A DNA stretch of 64,000 nucleotides, from positions 1,028,426-1,092,425 of the forward strand of contig NZ_LISW01000002.1 of the NCBI RefSeq assembly GCF_001905735.1. Direction: 5' to 3'. How positions within the stretch are numbered: position 1 is the stretch's first letter; every line of letters begins with the position of its first letter. The DNA comes from Streptomyces sp. CB01249 (GTDB lineage: Bacteria > Actinomycetota > Actinomycetes > Streptomycetales > Streptomycetaceae). Position numbers and translations under genes: made by a program. Below the pieces are notes generated by a model. That model made no database searches. It saw nothing but the letters and a program-made list of their open reading frames with translations, and was not told the origin of the DNA. Below are positions 9,403 to 18,047 of the stretch, one piece after another.

Positions 9403-9588
9403 ATGGGTTCGACCATCTGCCCACGTCGCTCGAACACCGCTGACCTGGAGTGGACGGTCCTGCACGCGGCCAAGACCACTCCCGAGCGGTCACTCGGCGG
9501 GACGGAACGACAGCCCGCGCCGGACCAAGGTCGACTATTCTCCGATTCGAGCGGGTCCGGTTTCGGCTCCGCCCCAGCGTTGGAGGAG
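9403..9588 (+). other. In-frame N-terminal extension encoding the long SigR' isoform
   Basis: From the ATG at 9403 an uninterrupted frame of 62 codons runs into the classical SigR start. In S. coelicolor an unstable, longer SigR' is made from an upstream start on the autoregulated transcript. The same layout (SigR promoter, then ATG, then extension) is seen here. The extension is low-complexity and hydrophilic toward its end, with no recognisable domain. Confidence 0.65.
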
Positions 9589-10245
9589 GTGGGTCCGGTC
9601 ACAGGGACCGACACAGGGACCGACGACGGCCGCCCGCAGGAGACGACGGCCGAGCGCAACGCGCGTTTCGAGCGCGACGCCCTCGGTTTCCTCGACCAGA
9701 TGTACTCGGCCGCGCTGCGCATGACGCGCAACCCCGCGGACGCCGAGGACCTGGTCCAGGAGACGTATGCCAAGGCGTACGGCTCCTTCCACCAGTTCCG
9801 TGAGGGCACCAACCTCAAGGCGTGGATGTACCGCATCCTCACGAACACCTTCATCAACTCGTACCGCAAGAAGCAGCGCGAACCCCAGCGCAGCGCCGCC
9901 GAGGAGATCGAGGACTGGCAGCTGGCACGCGCCGAGTCGCACATGTCCACCGGGCTGCGCTCCGCCGAGTCCCAGGCCCTCGACCACCTGCCCGACTCGG
10001 ACGTGAAGTCCGCGCTGCAGGCGATTCCCGAGGAGTTCCGCATCGCGGTCTATCTCGCCGATGTCGAGGGCTTTGCCTACAAGGAGATCGCGGACATCAT
10101 GGGGACTCCCATCGGTACGGTGATGTCCCGACTGCACCGGGGCCGCCGTCAACTGCGCGGCATGCTGGAGGACTACGCCCGTGACCGCGGGCTCGTCCCG
10201 GCCGGCGCCGGGGAGTCGGACGATCGGAAAGGCTCGGGCTCATGA
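9589..10245 (+). CDS. sigR: ECF sigma factor SigR (thiol-oxidative stress)
   Basis: About 218 residues with ECF regions: sigma-2 ([12 protein letters not shown] through [10 protein letters not shown]) and sigma-4 ([10 protein letters not shown] through [12 protein letters not shown]). The sequence is nearly that of S. coelicolor SigR as I recall it. It directs transcription of thioredoxin, mycothiol and protein quality genes. The GTG at 9589 sits right behind GGAGG; translation may also begin at 9403. The stop overlaps rsrA by four bases (ATGA), implying coupled translation with its anti-sigma factor. Confidence 0.95.
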   Translation: MGPVTGTDTGTDDGRPQETTAERNARFERDALGFLDQMYSAALRMTRNPADAEDLVQETYAKAYGSFHQFREGTNLKAWMYRILTNTFINSYRKKQREPQRSAAEEIEDWQLARAESHMSTGLRSAESQALDHLPDSDVKSALQAIPEEFRIAVYLADVEGFAYKEIADIMGTPIGTVMSRLHRGRRQLRGMLEDYARDRGLVPAGAGESDDRKGSGS

Positions 10246-10562
10246 GCTGCGGAGAGCCGCACGAGACGGAGTGCGCAGAGGTCCTCGACCACCTCTACGA
10301 GTTTCTTGACCGGGAGATGCCCGACAGCGACTGCACCAAGTTCGAGGAGCACTTCGTGGAGTGCTCCCCGTGTCTGGAGAAGTACGGCCTGGAGCAGGCC
10401 GTCAAGAAGCTCGTGAAGCGCTGCTGCGGCCAGGACGACGTGCCGGCCGACCTGCGCTCCAAGGTGATGGGCCGCATCGACCTCATCCGCTCGGGACAGG
10501 CGGTGCCCGAACAGGACATCGCGGTCTCCGGCCCCGAGGTGCCGAGCGCCGCCAAGGAGTAG
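10242..10562 (+). CDS. rsrA: Zinc-binding redox-sensitive anti-sigma factor RsrA
   Basis: 106 residues of the ZAS family. The zinc/redox residues C11, H37, C41 and C44 (H-x3-C-x2-C) are all present, and C3, C31 and the pair C61/C62 are the other cysteines. Reduced zinc-RsrA sequesters SigR; disulfide stress forms an intramolecular disulfide, expels zinc and frees SigR. It overlaps sigR by ATGA. The residues match those shown to be essential in S. coelicolor RsrA. Confidence 0.95.
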   Translation: MSCGEPHETECAEVLDHLYEFLDREMPDSDCTKFEEHFVECSPCLEKYGLEQAVKKLVKRCCGQDDVPADLRSKVMGRIDLIRSGQAVPEQDIAVSGPEVPSAAKE

Positions 10563-10672
10563 GCGCCCCGCGCCCCACCTCCACGCCGCACCCCCGCGCG
10601 CTTCACCCGAACGTGCTAATCGCCCCCAACGGCACCCGCCCGGATCGCCCCGCTCGTTAGCGTGGCCCCTCC

Positions 10673-12079
10673 ATGAGCGGAGCTGGGGGGCGAGCGAGGG
10701 TGAGAGCCACACGCGGGGCGGCGCGGGCCCATATCGGGGCCGTCGCCCTCGGCGCGGCCCTGTGCGCCGCGCCCGCCCTGCGCCCCGGCACCCCCTGGAC
10801 CACCCTGGCCCTGCTCGCCGGGCTCTACCTCGCCTGCGAACTCCTCGGCCGCCGCCCCTTCCCCGTCGGCGCCGTCGGCGCGGGGTCCTTCTTCCCGCTG
10901 CTGCTCGCCGCCGCGTTCCTGCTGCCCCCCGCGGCGGCGGCGCTCGTCGCCGTCCCCGGCTCCCTCGCGGGCCGGGCCGGGAAACCGCCCGCCGCCGCCC
11001 GCCGGATCTGGCGCGCCGCCGAGCCGGCCCTCGCCGTCTGGGCGGCCGCCCGGGTCCACGCGCTGCTCGGCGGGCCCGCCGCGCTCGGCAGCCCGCCCGA
11101 CCTCCCCTACGCGCTGCTGCCCGTCTGCGCGGCGGCCCTCGCCTTCAGCGCCGTGCTCGCCGCCCTCGACGGCTCGATCCTGGTCGCCGCCGAACAGCTC
11201 CCCGTCCGGCGCGCCTGGCGCGGGCTCCTGCCGCGCTCGCTCGCGCCCCACCTCGTGCACGGCCTGGCCGGGCTGATGATGGCCGTCCTCTGGAACAGCT
11301 CCTACGGGCCGCTCGCCGCGCTCTTCGTGCTGCTGCCCATGTACATCTCCTGCTGGGTCTACGCCCAGTACCACCGCGAGCACGCCGCGCACCGGGCCAC
11401 CATCAGGGCGCTCGTCCAGGCCGTCGACATCAAGGACACCTACACCCGGGGCCACAGCGAACGGGTCGGCCGCGCCTCCGTCCTCATCGCGCACGAACTG
11501 GGCCTCGACCGGGAACGCGTCGAGGTCCTCCGGTTCGCCGGGATCCTCCACGACGTCGGCAAGCTGGGCGTCCCCACCCGCGTCCTGCGCAAGGACGGCC
11601 CCCTCACCCCCGAGGAGCGGCGTGTCATCGAGCTGCACCCGGAGTACGGGCACGAGATCGTCCGGGGCATCGGCTTCCTCGGCGAGGCCAGGGCCGCGAT
11701 CCTGCACCACCACGAACGCCTCGACGGCAGCGGGTACCCGTACGGGCTCTCCGGCCGGGGCATCCCCGAATGCGCCCGCATCGTCGCCGTGGCCGACGCC
11801 TTCGACGCCATGACCTCGACCCGCTCCTACCGGCGGGGCCGGCCGGTCCCGGTCGCCGTGGAGGAGCTGAAGCGGTGCGCGGGCACGCAGTTCGACCCCC
11901 AGATGGTGCGGGCCCTGGCGCGCGGCCTGGAGCGCTACGGCTGGTTCGGGGCCGTCACGGCGGACGACGCGCAGCTCCCGCCCCCGCGCGAGGAGGACGC
12001 CGGCCGGGGCGTGGGCGCCGGGGCCCTCAACGCACCGCTCACCCCCCGGCCGCCCGACGCCACCGAGGGGCCGCGGTGA
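10673..12079 (+). CDS. Membrane-anchored HD-GYP domain phosphohydrolase
   Basis: 468 residues. The N-terminal half (about 1-245) is strongly hydrophobic with several membrane segments. The C-terminal half is an HD-GYP domain with H-S-E-R-V-G, H-D-V-G-K-L-G-V-P, H-H-H-E-R-L-D-G-S-G-Y-P and D-A-F-D-A-M-T. HD-GYP proteins often hydrolyse cyclic di-GMP; whether this one does is inference. The stop overlaps the GTG of the following HD-domain gene (GTGA), so the two are translationally coupled. Confidence 0.88.
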   Translation: MSGAGGRARVRATRGAARAHIGAVALGAALCAAPALRPGTPWTTLALLAGLYLACELLGRRPFPVGAVGAGSFFPLLLAAAFLLPPAAAALVAVPGSLAGRAGKPPAAARRIWRAAEPALAVWAAARVHALLGGPAALGSPPDLPYALLPVCAAALAFSAVLAALDGSILVAAEQLPVRRAWRGLLPRSLAPHLVHGLAGLMMAVLWNSSYGPLAALFVLLPMYISCWVYAQYHREHAAHRATIRALVQAVDIKDTYTRGHSERVGRASVLIAHELGLDRERVEVLRFAGILHDVGKLGVPTRVLRKDGPLTPEERRVIELHPEYGHEIVRGIGFLGEARAAILHHHERLDGSGYPYGLSGRGIPECARIVAVADAFDAMTSTRSYRRGRPVPVAVEELKRCAGTQFDPQMVRALARGLERYGWFGAVTADDAQLPPPREEDAGRGVGAGALNAPLTPRPPDATEGPR

Positions 12080-13344
12080 CCCCGGGGCCCGCGACCCTCT
12101 GCGTGCGGGGCGCCGCCCTGCTGCTCGCCGCCGCCGGGCTCGGCCACACCCTGTGGCGCGGGGTCCACGATCCGGGGCACGCCCTCGCCTTCGGCGCCCT
12201 CATCACCATCGGGGAGCTGGCCCGCTGGGGCGCCCTGCCCGGGGAACGGGAGCCCGCACCCCTCGGGGCCGCCGGGGCCCTCGCGTACGCCCTGCTCGGG
12301 CGCAGCGGCGGGCAGCCCACCAGCCACGGGGTGCTCCAGGTCGTCGCGGTCCTCGCCGCCGCCCAGCTCGTCGCCTCGGTGCCGCAGCTGGCGCGGGGCG
12401 ACGGGCCGGGCGCCGACCAGGTGGCCCGGCGGCTGCTCACCGTGACCTTCGCGGCGGTCTGCTTCCAGCCGCTGTACAACGCGGGCCTCAGCGAGCAGTG
12501 GTTCGGCGACGGTCCGTACTACGCGGCCTTCCTGCTCCTGCTGCTCGGCCTGACCGCCCTCTGCGACGCGGTGCTCGCCGCGCTCCTGCTGCGCGCCCGC
12601 ACCCTTCCGCGCGGCTCCCGGGCGGCTCCCGCCCCGTACGGGCCGCTGCTCCGCGACGAGCTGCGGGCGCTCATCGGCATCGGCTCGGCCGTCTGCGCGA
12701 CCGGCGCGGTCATGGCGCTCGGGGTGGCCGCCGCCGGGCTGTGGGCGCTGCCCGTGCTCTGCGTACCGCTGCTGCTCACCCAGCTCTCGTACCGCAGGTT
12801 CGCCGCCGTGCGCACCACGTACCGGCAGACCATCGCCTCGCTGGCCCGGTCCACCGAGATCGCGGGCTACACCCCGCACGGCCACGCCCGCAGGGTGGCC
12901 GAGCTGTGCACGGCCGTCGGGCGCGAGATGGGCCTGTCCGGGCCGGAGCTCACCGTCCTGGAGTACGCGGCGCTGATGCACGACATCGGCCAGCTCTCCC
13001 TGGTCGACCCGGTGCCGGACGGGGCGACCGCCCTGCTGCCGGCCGCCGAGCAGCGCCGGATCGCGCTCCTCGGCGGTGCGGTGGTCCGGCAGACCGGGGT
13101 GGACGCGAAGGTGGCCGTCGTGGTGGAGCGGCAGGCCGACCCCTACCGCGAGCAGCCGCTGTCCGCCAGGATCGTCCGGGCGGTGAACGCATACGACGAC
13201 CTCAGCGGGGAAAGTCTCTCCGGGCCACTGGGTGCGCTGGAACAGCTCAGGCTCGGCACCGGGCACGACTACCAGCCGCAGGTGGTGGAGTCGCTGGCCC
13301 GGGTTCTGGCCCGGGGCGGTCTGACCCCCGTCCCGCCCGGGTAA
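12076..13344 (+). CDS. Membrane HD-domain protein with degenerate active site
   Basis: 422 residues: an N-terminal half with about six hydrophobic helices and a C-terminal HD domain. It keeps H-A-R-R-V-A and M-H-D-I-G-Q-L-S but lacks the H-H-E-R-x-D-G-x-G-Y-P stretch of its upstream neighbour; the equivalent place reads E-R-Q-A-D-P-Y. It looks like a diverged duplicate that may be a regulatory partner. The GTG at 12076 overlaps the previous stop. No separate promoter is visible. Confidence 0.82.
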   Translation: MTPGPATLCVRGAALLLAAAGLGHTLWRGVHDPGHALAFGALITIGELARWGALPGEREPAPLGAAGALAYALLGRSGGQPTSHGVLQVVAVLAAAQLVASVPQLARGDGPGADQVARRLLTVTFAAVCFQPLYNAGLSEQWFGDGPYYAAFLLLLLGLTALCDAVLAALLLRARTLPRGSRAAPAPYGPLLRDELRALIGIGSAVCATGAVMALGVAAAGLWALPVLCVPLLLTQLSYRRFAAVRTTYRQTIASLARSTEIAGYTPHGHARRVAELCTAVGREMGLSGPELTVLEYAALMHDIGQLSLVDPVPDGATALLPAAEQRRIALLGGAVVRQTGVDAKVAVVVERQADPYREQPLSARIVRAVNAYDDLSGESLSGPLGALEQLRLGTGHDYQPQVVESLARVLARGGLTPVPPG

Positions 13345-13435
13345 CCGATGGGTAATGAGCGGGCCCCAGGCCCGGCATGGTTGGATGCGAAGAGAGCGGT
13401 AGAACGAGGGTGTCCAGTCGGGACAGGCGGGAATC

Positions 13436-14428
13436 GTGAGGATCTTCGGGAAGGTACGGCATCGGCCGTCCGCCTCTTGGCGGCAGGCCACGGACCGCGC
13501 GTTCACGCTGATCGGCGACGGCCGGTACGAGGACGCGGGGGCGCTGCTGACGCGCGCGGCGGACCTGGAGCCCTGGCTCTCCGAGTCATGGTTCAACCTG
13601 GCGCTGCTGCACAAGTTCCGGCACGACTGGGAGCAGGCGAGGGCCGCCGGGCTGCGGGCCGTCGCCCTGCTCGACAAGGAGTCCGGGGCGCCGGACTGGT
13701 GGAACGTGGGCATCGCCGCGACCGCCCTCCAGGACTGGCCGCTGGCGCGCCGCGCCTGGCAGGCGTACGGCCTGAAGGTCCCCGGTGGCGGGCAGCAGAC
13801 CCCGGCCGCGGGCAGCGAGCCGGTGGGCATGGAGCTGGGCAGCGCGGCGGTACGGCTGTCGCCGGAGGGCGAGGCCGAGGTCGTGTGGGGCCGCCGGCTC
13901 GACCCGGCCCGCATGGAGGTGCTGTCGATCCCGCTGCCGTCGTCCGGGCGGCGCTGGGGCGAGGTCGTGCTGCACGACGGGGTGCCGAACGGCGAACGGA
14001 TCACCGCGGCGGGCCCGTCCTACCCGGTGTTCGACGAGATCGAGCTGTGGGCCCCGTCGCCCGTGCCGACCTGGGTGGTGCTGCTCGAGGCGGCCACGGA
14101 GGCGGACCGGGACGCGCTGGAGCAGCTGGCCTCGGACGCGGGCTTCGCAGCCGAGGACTGGTCCTCGTCGGTGCGGCTGCTGTGCCGTTCCTGTTCGGAG
14201 AGCCGGATGGAGAGCGACGAGGGCGACGGCGAGCACCTGGACCCGCACGACCACAGCGAGCCGGGGCACCCGGGCCCGCTGGGCCACCGCACGGCCGGTG
14301 AGCTGTGGGTGCCGGAGCGTGAATGCGGCCTCGCGGCCCCGGCCGGACTGGTGCGCGGACTGCTGGACGGCTGGGTGGCGGACAGCCCGGACAGCCGCGA
14401 GTGGCGCGATCTCGAAGAAGTCTGCTGA
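13436..14428 (+). CDS. TPR-containing protein of unknown function
   Basis: 330 residues. The first 110 residues form helical tetratricopeptide-like repeats (R-Y-E-D-A-G-A-L-L-T-R-A-A-D-L-E-P, then W-N-V-G-I-A-A-T-A-L-Q-D-W). The remainder is a beta-rich region ending with a Cys-containing segment L-C-R-S-C-S-E-S followed by an acidic, His-rich stretch that could bind metal. It lies directly before peptide deformylase, 59 bases apart, in the same direction. I do not recognise a specific function. Confidence 0.8.
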   Translation: MRIFGKVRHRPSASWRQATDRAFTLIGDGRYEDAGALLTRAADLEPWLSESWFNLALLHKFRHDWEQARAAGLRAVALLDKESGAPDWWNVGIAATALQDWPLARRAWQAYGLKVPGGGQQTPAAGSEPVGMELGSAAVRLSPEGEAEVVWGRRLDPARMEVLSIPLPSSGRRWGEVVLHDGVPNGERITAAGPSYPVFDEIELWAPSPVPTWVVLLEAATEADRDALEQLASDAGFAAEDWSSSVRLLCRSCSESRMESDEGDGEHLDPHDHSEPGHPGPLGHRTAGELWVPERECGLAAPAGLVRGLLDGWVADSPDSREWRDLEEVC

Positions 14429-14487
14429 GCGCTGCCCGTAGTCTGTGTACGCACCGATTCGGGTTTTGAGGAAGGCGTACGGCGGAC

Positions 14488-15126
14488 ATGGCGCAGCAGG
14501 AGACGGACGAGCAGGTCAGCGTCGACGAGGAGGGCTTCCTCATCGACACCGAGGACTGTGAGGCGCGCGAGACGGCACACCGCGAGCGCGGTACCTCCCG
14601 TCCGATCACGGTCGTGGGCAACCCGGTCCTGCACAAGGAGTGCAAGGACGTCACGGAGTTCGGCGACGAGCTGGCCGCGCTGATCGACGACATGTTCGCG
14701 AGCCAGCGCACGGCGGAGGGCGTCGGCCTGGCCGCCAACCAGATCGGCGTGGACCTCAAGGTCTTCGTCTACGACTGCCCCGACGACGAGGGCGTCCGGC
14801 ACGTCGGCGCGATCTGCAACCCGGTCCTGGAGGAGCTGCCGCCCGAGGCGCGGGTCCTGGACGACTCCGGCGAGGGCTGCCTCTCCGTGCCGACGGCGTA
14901 CGCCAAGCTGGCCCGCCCGGACTATGCGGTGGTGCGCGGGCAGGACGCGCAGGGCAATCCGGTCCGGGTGCGCGGCACGGGCTACTTCGCGCGCTGCCTC
15001 CAGCACGAGACGGACCACCTGTACGGCTACCTGTACATCGACCGGCTCTCCAAGCGCGAGCGCAAGGACGCGCTGCGGCAGATGGCCGAGAACACTCCGC
15101 GCTACGAGGTCGTCCCGAACGACTGA
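14488..15126 (+). CDS. def: Peptide deformylase
   Basis: 212 residues. It removes the formyl group from N-terminal formylmethionine during translation. All three motifs are present: [17 protein letters not shown] (metal Cys) and Q-H-E-T-D-H (metal His pair and catalytic Glu). An N-terminal extension of about 35 residues precedes the core. Deformylase is recalled as part of the SigR regulon in S. coelicolor, but I see no GGGAAT-N18-GTT upstream here. Confidence 0.95.
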   Translation: MAQQETDEQVSVDEEGFLIDTEDCEARETAHRERGTSRPITVVGNPVLHKECKDVTEFGDELAALIDDMFASQRTAEGVGLAANQIGVDLKVFVYDCPDDEGVRHVGAICNPVLEELPPEARVLDDSGEGCLSVPTAYAKLARPDYAVVRGQDAQGNPVRVRGTGYFARCLQHETDHLYGYLYIDRLSKRERKDALRQMAENTPRYEVVPND

Positions 15127-15137
15127 TCCGTTGCGGC

Positions 15138-15170
15138 GAACGCGGCGCGGGCCCGTCCCGCGCCGCGTTC
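15138..15170 (+). terminator. Terminator after def
   Basis: A perfect 14-bp inverted repeat (15138-15151 with 15157-15170) with a 5-base loop starts 11 bases past the deformylase stop. Confidence 0.85.
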
Positions 15171-15204
15171 GCGTTTCCGCCAACCCCCGTTTCTACACGC
15201 GTAG

Positions 15205-15233
15205 TTGACGGACTCCGCCGCATCCGACAGGCT
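15205..15233 (+). promoter_or_regulatory. Candidate promoter of the secreted carboxypeptidase
   Basis: TTGACG (15205-15210) is followed after 17 bases by a weak -10, CAGGCT (15228-15233). A short inverted repeat with arms CTAC and GTAG (15193-15204) abuts the -35 and could be an activator or repressor site. Confidence 0.4.
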
Positions 15234-15269
15234 CGTGCACCACACCTTCGACAGCGGTAGGGAGCCCCC

Positions 15270-16001
15270 GTGATCAGACGTTCCGCACGACTCCTGCTCA
15301 GCCTTGTCATGACCATGGCCTTTGCGCTGGGCGGTGCCGTGGTCACCGCCGGCACCGCGCACGCCGACGGCTGCTACACCTGGACCCGCACCCTGCAGTC
15401 CGGTGCCGCCGGCAACGACGTGAAGCAGCTGCAGATCCGGGTCGCCGGATACCCCGGCTACAACTCGGTCCTGGCCATCGACGGCTCGTACGGCCCCGCC
15501 ACCACCGCCGCCGTCAAGCGCTTCCAGGCCGCCTACGGGCTGGCCGCCGACGGCATCGCGGGCCCTGCCACCCAGGCCAAGATCTACGCCCTCCAGGACA
15601 ACGACTGCACCCCGGCGCACTTCACGTACGCCGAGATGAACCGGTGCAACAGCACCTGGTCGGGCGGCGCGGTCTCGGCGGCCACCGCCAAGGCCAACGC
15701 GCTGAGCACCATGTGGAAGCTGGAGGCGCTGCGCCACGCGCTCGGCGACCGGCCCATCAACATCAACAGCGGCTTCCGCTCGACGTCCTGCAACAGCGCC
15801 GTGGGCGGAGCCTCGAACAGCCGCCATCTGTACGGTGACGCGGCCGACCTCGGCGGGATCGCGTTCTGCACCCTCGCCAAGGAGGCCCGCAACCACGGGT
15901 TCAACGGGATCCTCGGCCCGGGCTACCCGGACCACAACGACCACGTCCACGTGAACCAGGGCCCCAGCCACTACTGGTCTGCTCCCAACTGCGGTATCTG
16001 A
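15270..16001 (+). CDS. Secreted zinc D-Ala-D-Ala carboxypeptidase (M15A) with peptidoglycan-binding domain
   Basis: 243 residues. A signal peptide with positively charged start and A-H-A cleavage site ends near residue 32. A PG_binding_1 domain (about 42-105, L-Q-S-G-A-A-G-N-D-V-K-Q-L-Q) precedes the catalytic M15A domain. Zinc ligands are in S-R-H-L-Y-G-D-A-A-D-L and D-H-V-H-V-N. It resembles the extracellular D,D-peptidase of Streptomyces albus G, which trims peptidoglycan stem peptides. It converges on the GH20 gene across a terminator. Confidence 0.92.
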   Translation: MIRRSARLLLSLVMTMAFALGGAVVTAGTAHADGCYTWTRTLQSGAAGNDVKQLQIRVAGYPGYNSVLAIDGSYGPATTAAVKRFQAAYGLAADGIAGPATQAKIYALQDNDCTPAHFTYAEMNRCNSTWSGGAVSAATAKANALSTMWKLEALRHALGDRPININSGFRSTSCNSAVGGASNSRHLYGDAADLGGIAFCTLAKEARNHGFNGILGPGYPDHNDHVHVNQGPSHYWSAPNCGI

Positions 16002-16009
16002 CAAGCGTG

Positions 16010-16040
16010 GTGGGGCCCGCCGGTCACCGGCGGGCCCCAC
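16010..16040. terminator. Bidirectional terminator between the carboxypeptidase and hexosaminidase genes
   Basis: A perfect 14-bp inverted repeat (16010-16023 with 16027-16040) with loop TCA lies between the two convergent stop codons. Confidence 0.85.
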
Positions 16041-16047
16041 TCGCGTG

Positions 16048-17958
16048 TTACGCCCCGGCGCGCAGCGGGGTGCCGCCCGTCGTCTGGACCGCCGCTCCGT
16101 CCGACGAGCGCTCGGTCAGGCGCAGCTGCGAGATCGCGTTGCGCAGGACGACCGTCCCGTGGCCCGCGTCCAGCTGCCAGCGCTGGGTGCGCGCCTCCGC
16201 CGAGCAGGCCCCGAGCGACAGTTCGGCGCCCACCTCCAGCGGCGCGCCCAGGTACTTCTTGCCGCGCACCGCGTCCAGGCACAGCCCGTCCGCCGAGCGG
16301 ACCGTGTAGTAGCCGTCGGCGGTCGCGGTGAGCGTCCAGGCCGCCTTCGCGCCCTTCACCAGGGCGACCCCGGAGTCCGCGGCCGGGGCCAGCGCCTTCG
16401 CGCCGGACGTCAGCCGGTAGGTGCCGTCGGCCAGCGGGGCGCGGTCGGTGTTGGCCCAGCCGGGGGCGTGGCCGATGCGGCGGGCCATGGCCTCGAAACC
16501 GGCGTACGTCGGGCTGGGCTTCGGGCCGCCCCAGGTGGCCTGGGCGAGGAAGCGCAGCGGCATGAAGACCTTCGCCTCGACCTCGTTCTCGGTCTCGGCC
16601 GCCGCGCTGTCCGGCCACAGGCTGATCTTCGCGCCGGTCAGGTTCGCCGCGGCGGTGGGCAGCGTCTCGCCCTCGAAGCGCAGGGGCGTCCAGTCGCTCT
16701 CGTACAGCTCCTGGGTCTTGGTGGTGTAGCCGCCGCGCACCAGGTAGAGCGCGTAGGCGGAGTTCATCACCGGGCGGCCCTCGGCGAGCAGGGCGGACGG
16801 CTGCTGGATGGCGCCGCCGCCGAGCCAGTGCTCGACGGTGATGTCACGGTCCAGCGGGACGAGCGTGTTGCGGCCGAGCAGCCCGTCGTTCCAGATGCGC
16901 AGTGAGCGGCCCCGCTCCTTCACATGGGCGTTGACCTGGTTGACGAAGTCCGCGAACAGGTCGTCCGGGGTGGCCGACGCGCCGAACTTCGCGACGGCCG
17001 CCGCCTGGAGCTGCGGATAGTCCGGGTAGGAGGAGCCGAGCATGTACTCGTCCGCGCCCATGTGCCAGGTGTCGGTGCCCCAGACGTCCAGGGCCTCGTC
17101 GACGAGTGAGGTGTAGTACGTCAGCGCCTCGGGCCGCGAGATGTCCAGGCGGGGCGCGGAGGCCGTGCCGTCCTTGTCCTTGAGCTGGAGTTCGGGGTGG
17201 TTCTCCAGGTAGGGGTCCATGTGGCCGGGGGAGTTGATCTCCGGGACCAGCTCGATGTGGTACTTCTTCGCCATCGCGGCGAGGGCGCGGATCTGCGGCT
17301 TGGTGTAGTAGCCCCAGAACGCCGACTCGGGGTCGGTGTCGCTGCGGACCTTCGCCTCGATCCAGAGCTGGTTGAGCTTCTGGGACGCCATGTCCTTCAT
17401 CAGCCGCTCGAACCAGGGCAGCGACACGTTGATGTAGCAGGCGCAGACCCCGACCCCGCGTTCCCGGTACGCGGGCACGTCGGTCGCCGAGCCGCGCGCG
17501 GCCCGCCCGTCGTCGTTGAGCAGTTGCAGCACCGTGCGCGAGCCGTAGAACACCCCCGCCGAGGTGGCCGCCGTGACCGTGACCCGGTCGCCGACCTCCA
17601 GCCGGTAGCCCTCCGCCCCGAGCGAGCCCTTCAGCGAGGCGTCCTGTCGCAGCACGATGTCACCGGCGCGCGCCCGGCCCCGGGACACCTGCTGCCTGCC
17701 TTCCAGCTCACCGGCGAACCGGGCCGCGTCGTCCGCCGTACGCCGCTCGCGCACCCCGTCCAGCACGATCCTGGCCCGGCCGGTGAGGACGAACTCCCCG
17801 CTGTCCGGCTGCCACTGGCGCAGCGTGGGCAGCACCTCCGGCGGGGGAGCGGTCGCCGGGGCCGCCTGGGCCGGGGCGGTCTGCCAGGGGAGCAGGGCGG
17901 CGGCGAGCGCGGCCACCACGGCCCCGATGGCCCTTCGTCTTGCCTTCAGCATGTCCAT
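16048..17958 (-). CDS. Secreted beta-N-acetylhexosaminidase, GH20, with C-terminal ricin-like domain
   Basis: 636 residues. It has a signal peptide (hydrophobic stretch with A-Q-A-A cleavage), a GH20b N-terminal domain and a GH20 barrel with the catalytic Asp-Glu pair in H-M-G-A-D-E-Y (substrate-assisted mechanism). About 120 C-terminal residues follow, with the Q-R-W-Q-L pattern of ricin-type lectins. It releases GlcNAc from chitooligosaccharide ends outside the cell and would supply the Das importer encoded about 8 kb away. I saw no dre site in its upstream region. Confidence 0.9.
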   Translation of the reverse strand: MDMLKARRRAIGAVVAALAAALLPWQTAPAQAAPATAPPPEVLPTLRQWQPDSGEFVLTGRARIVLDGVRERRTADDAARFAGELEGRQQVSRGRARAGDIVLRQDASLKGSLGAEGYRLEVGDRVTVTAATSAGVFYGSRTVLQLLNDDGRAARGSATDVPAYRERGVGVCACYINVSLPWFERLMKDMASQKLNQLWIEAKVRSDTDPESAFWGYYTKPQIRALAAMAKKYHIELVPEINSPGHMDPYLENHPELQLKDKDGTASAPRLDISRPEALTYYTSLVDEALDVWGTDTWHMGADEYMLGSSYPDYPQLQAAAVAKFGASATPDDLFADFVNQVNAHVKERGRSLRIWNDGLLGRNTLVPLDRDITVEHWLGGGAIQQPSALLAEGRPVMNSAYALYLVRGGYTTKTQELYESDWTPLRFEGETLPTAAANLTGAKISLWPDSAAAETENEVEAKVFMPLRFLAQATWGGPKPSPTYAGFEAMARRIGHAPGWANTDRAPLADGTYRLTSGAKALAPAADSGVALVKGAKAAWTLTATADGYYTVRSADGLCLDAVRGKKYLGAPLEVGAELSLGACSAEARTQRWQLDAGHGTVVLRNAISQLRLTERSSDGAAVQTTGGTPLRAGA

Positions 17959-18047
17959 GGCATCGACCCTGACGCGCGCGCGAAGGCCCGGTCCATGGAC
18001 AGGTCGTGCGACCGGTTGGACGAATGATCGGATGTGCCCCGCTCGCC

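Noticed and set aside
9406..9588. Treating the SigR extension as a separate small gene
   Set aside because: It is in frame with sigR without an intervening stop, so it is an N-terminal extension, not an independent gene.
13428..13460. GGGAAT resembling a SigR -35 just before the TPR gene
   Set aside because: Eighteen bases downstream there is GGT, not GTT, and the position would put the start site inside the coding region.
14429..14487. SigR promoter expected before def
   Set aside because: No GGAAT/GTT pair at 18-19 bases spacing exists in this short gap; def may depend on a promoter further upstream.
15193..15204. CTAC-ACGC-GTAG as a specific known operator
   Set aside because: Arms are only four bases long and I cannot tie the sequence to a known regulator.
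17959..18047. dre-like or AraC-type operator at GTCCATGGAC before the GH20 gene
   Set aside because: The palindrome lacks the TAGACC core of dre and is too short to assign; 10-bp palindromes of this kind occur by chance in G+C-rich DNA.
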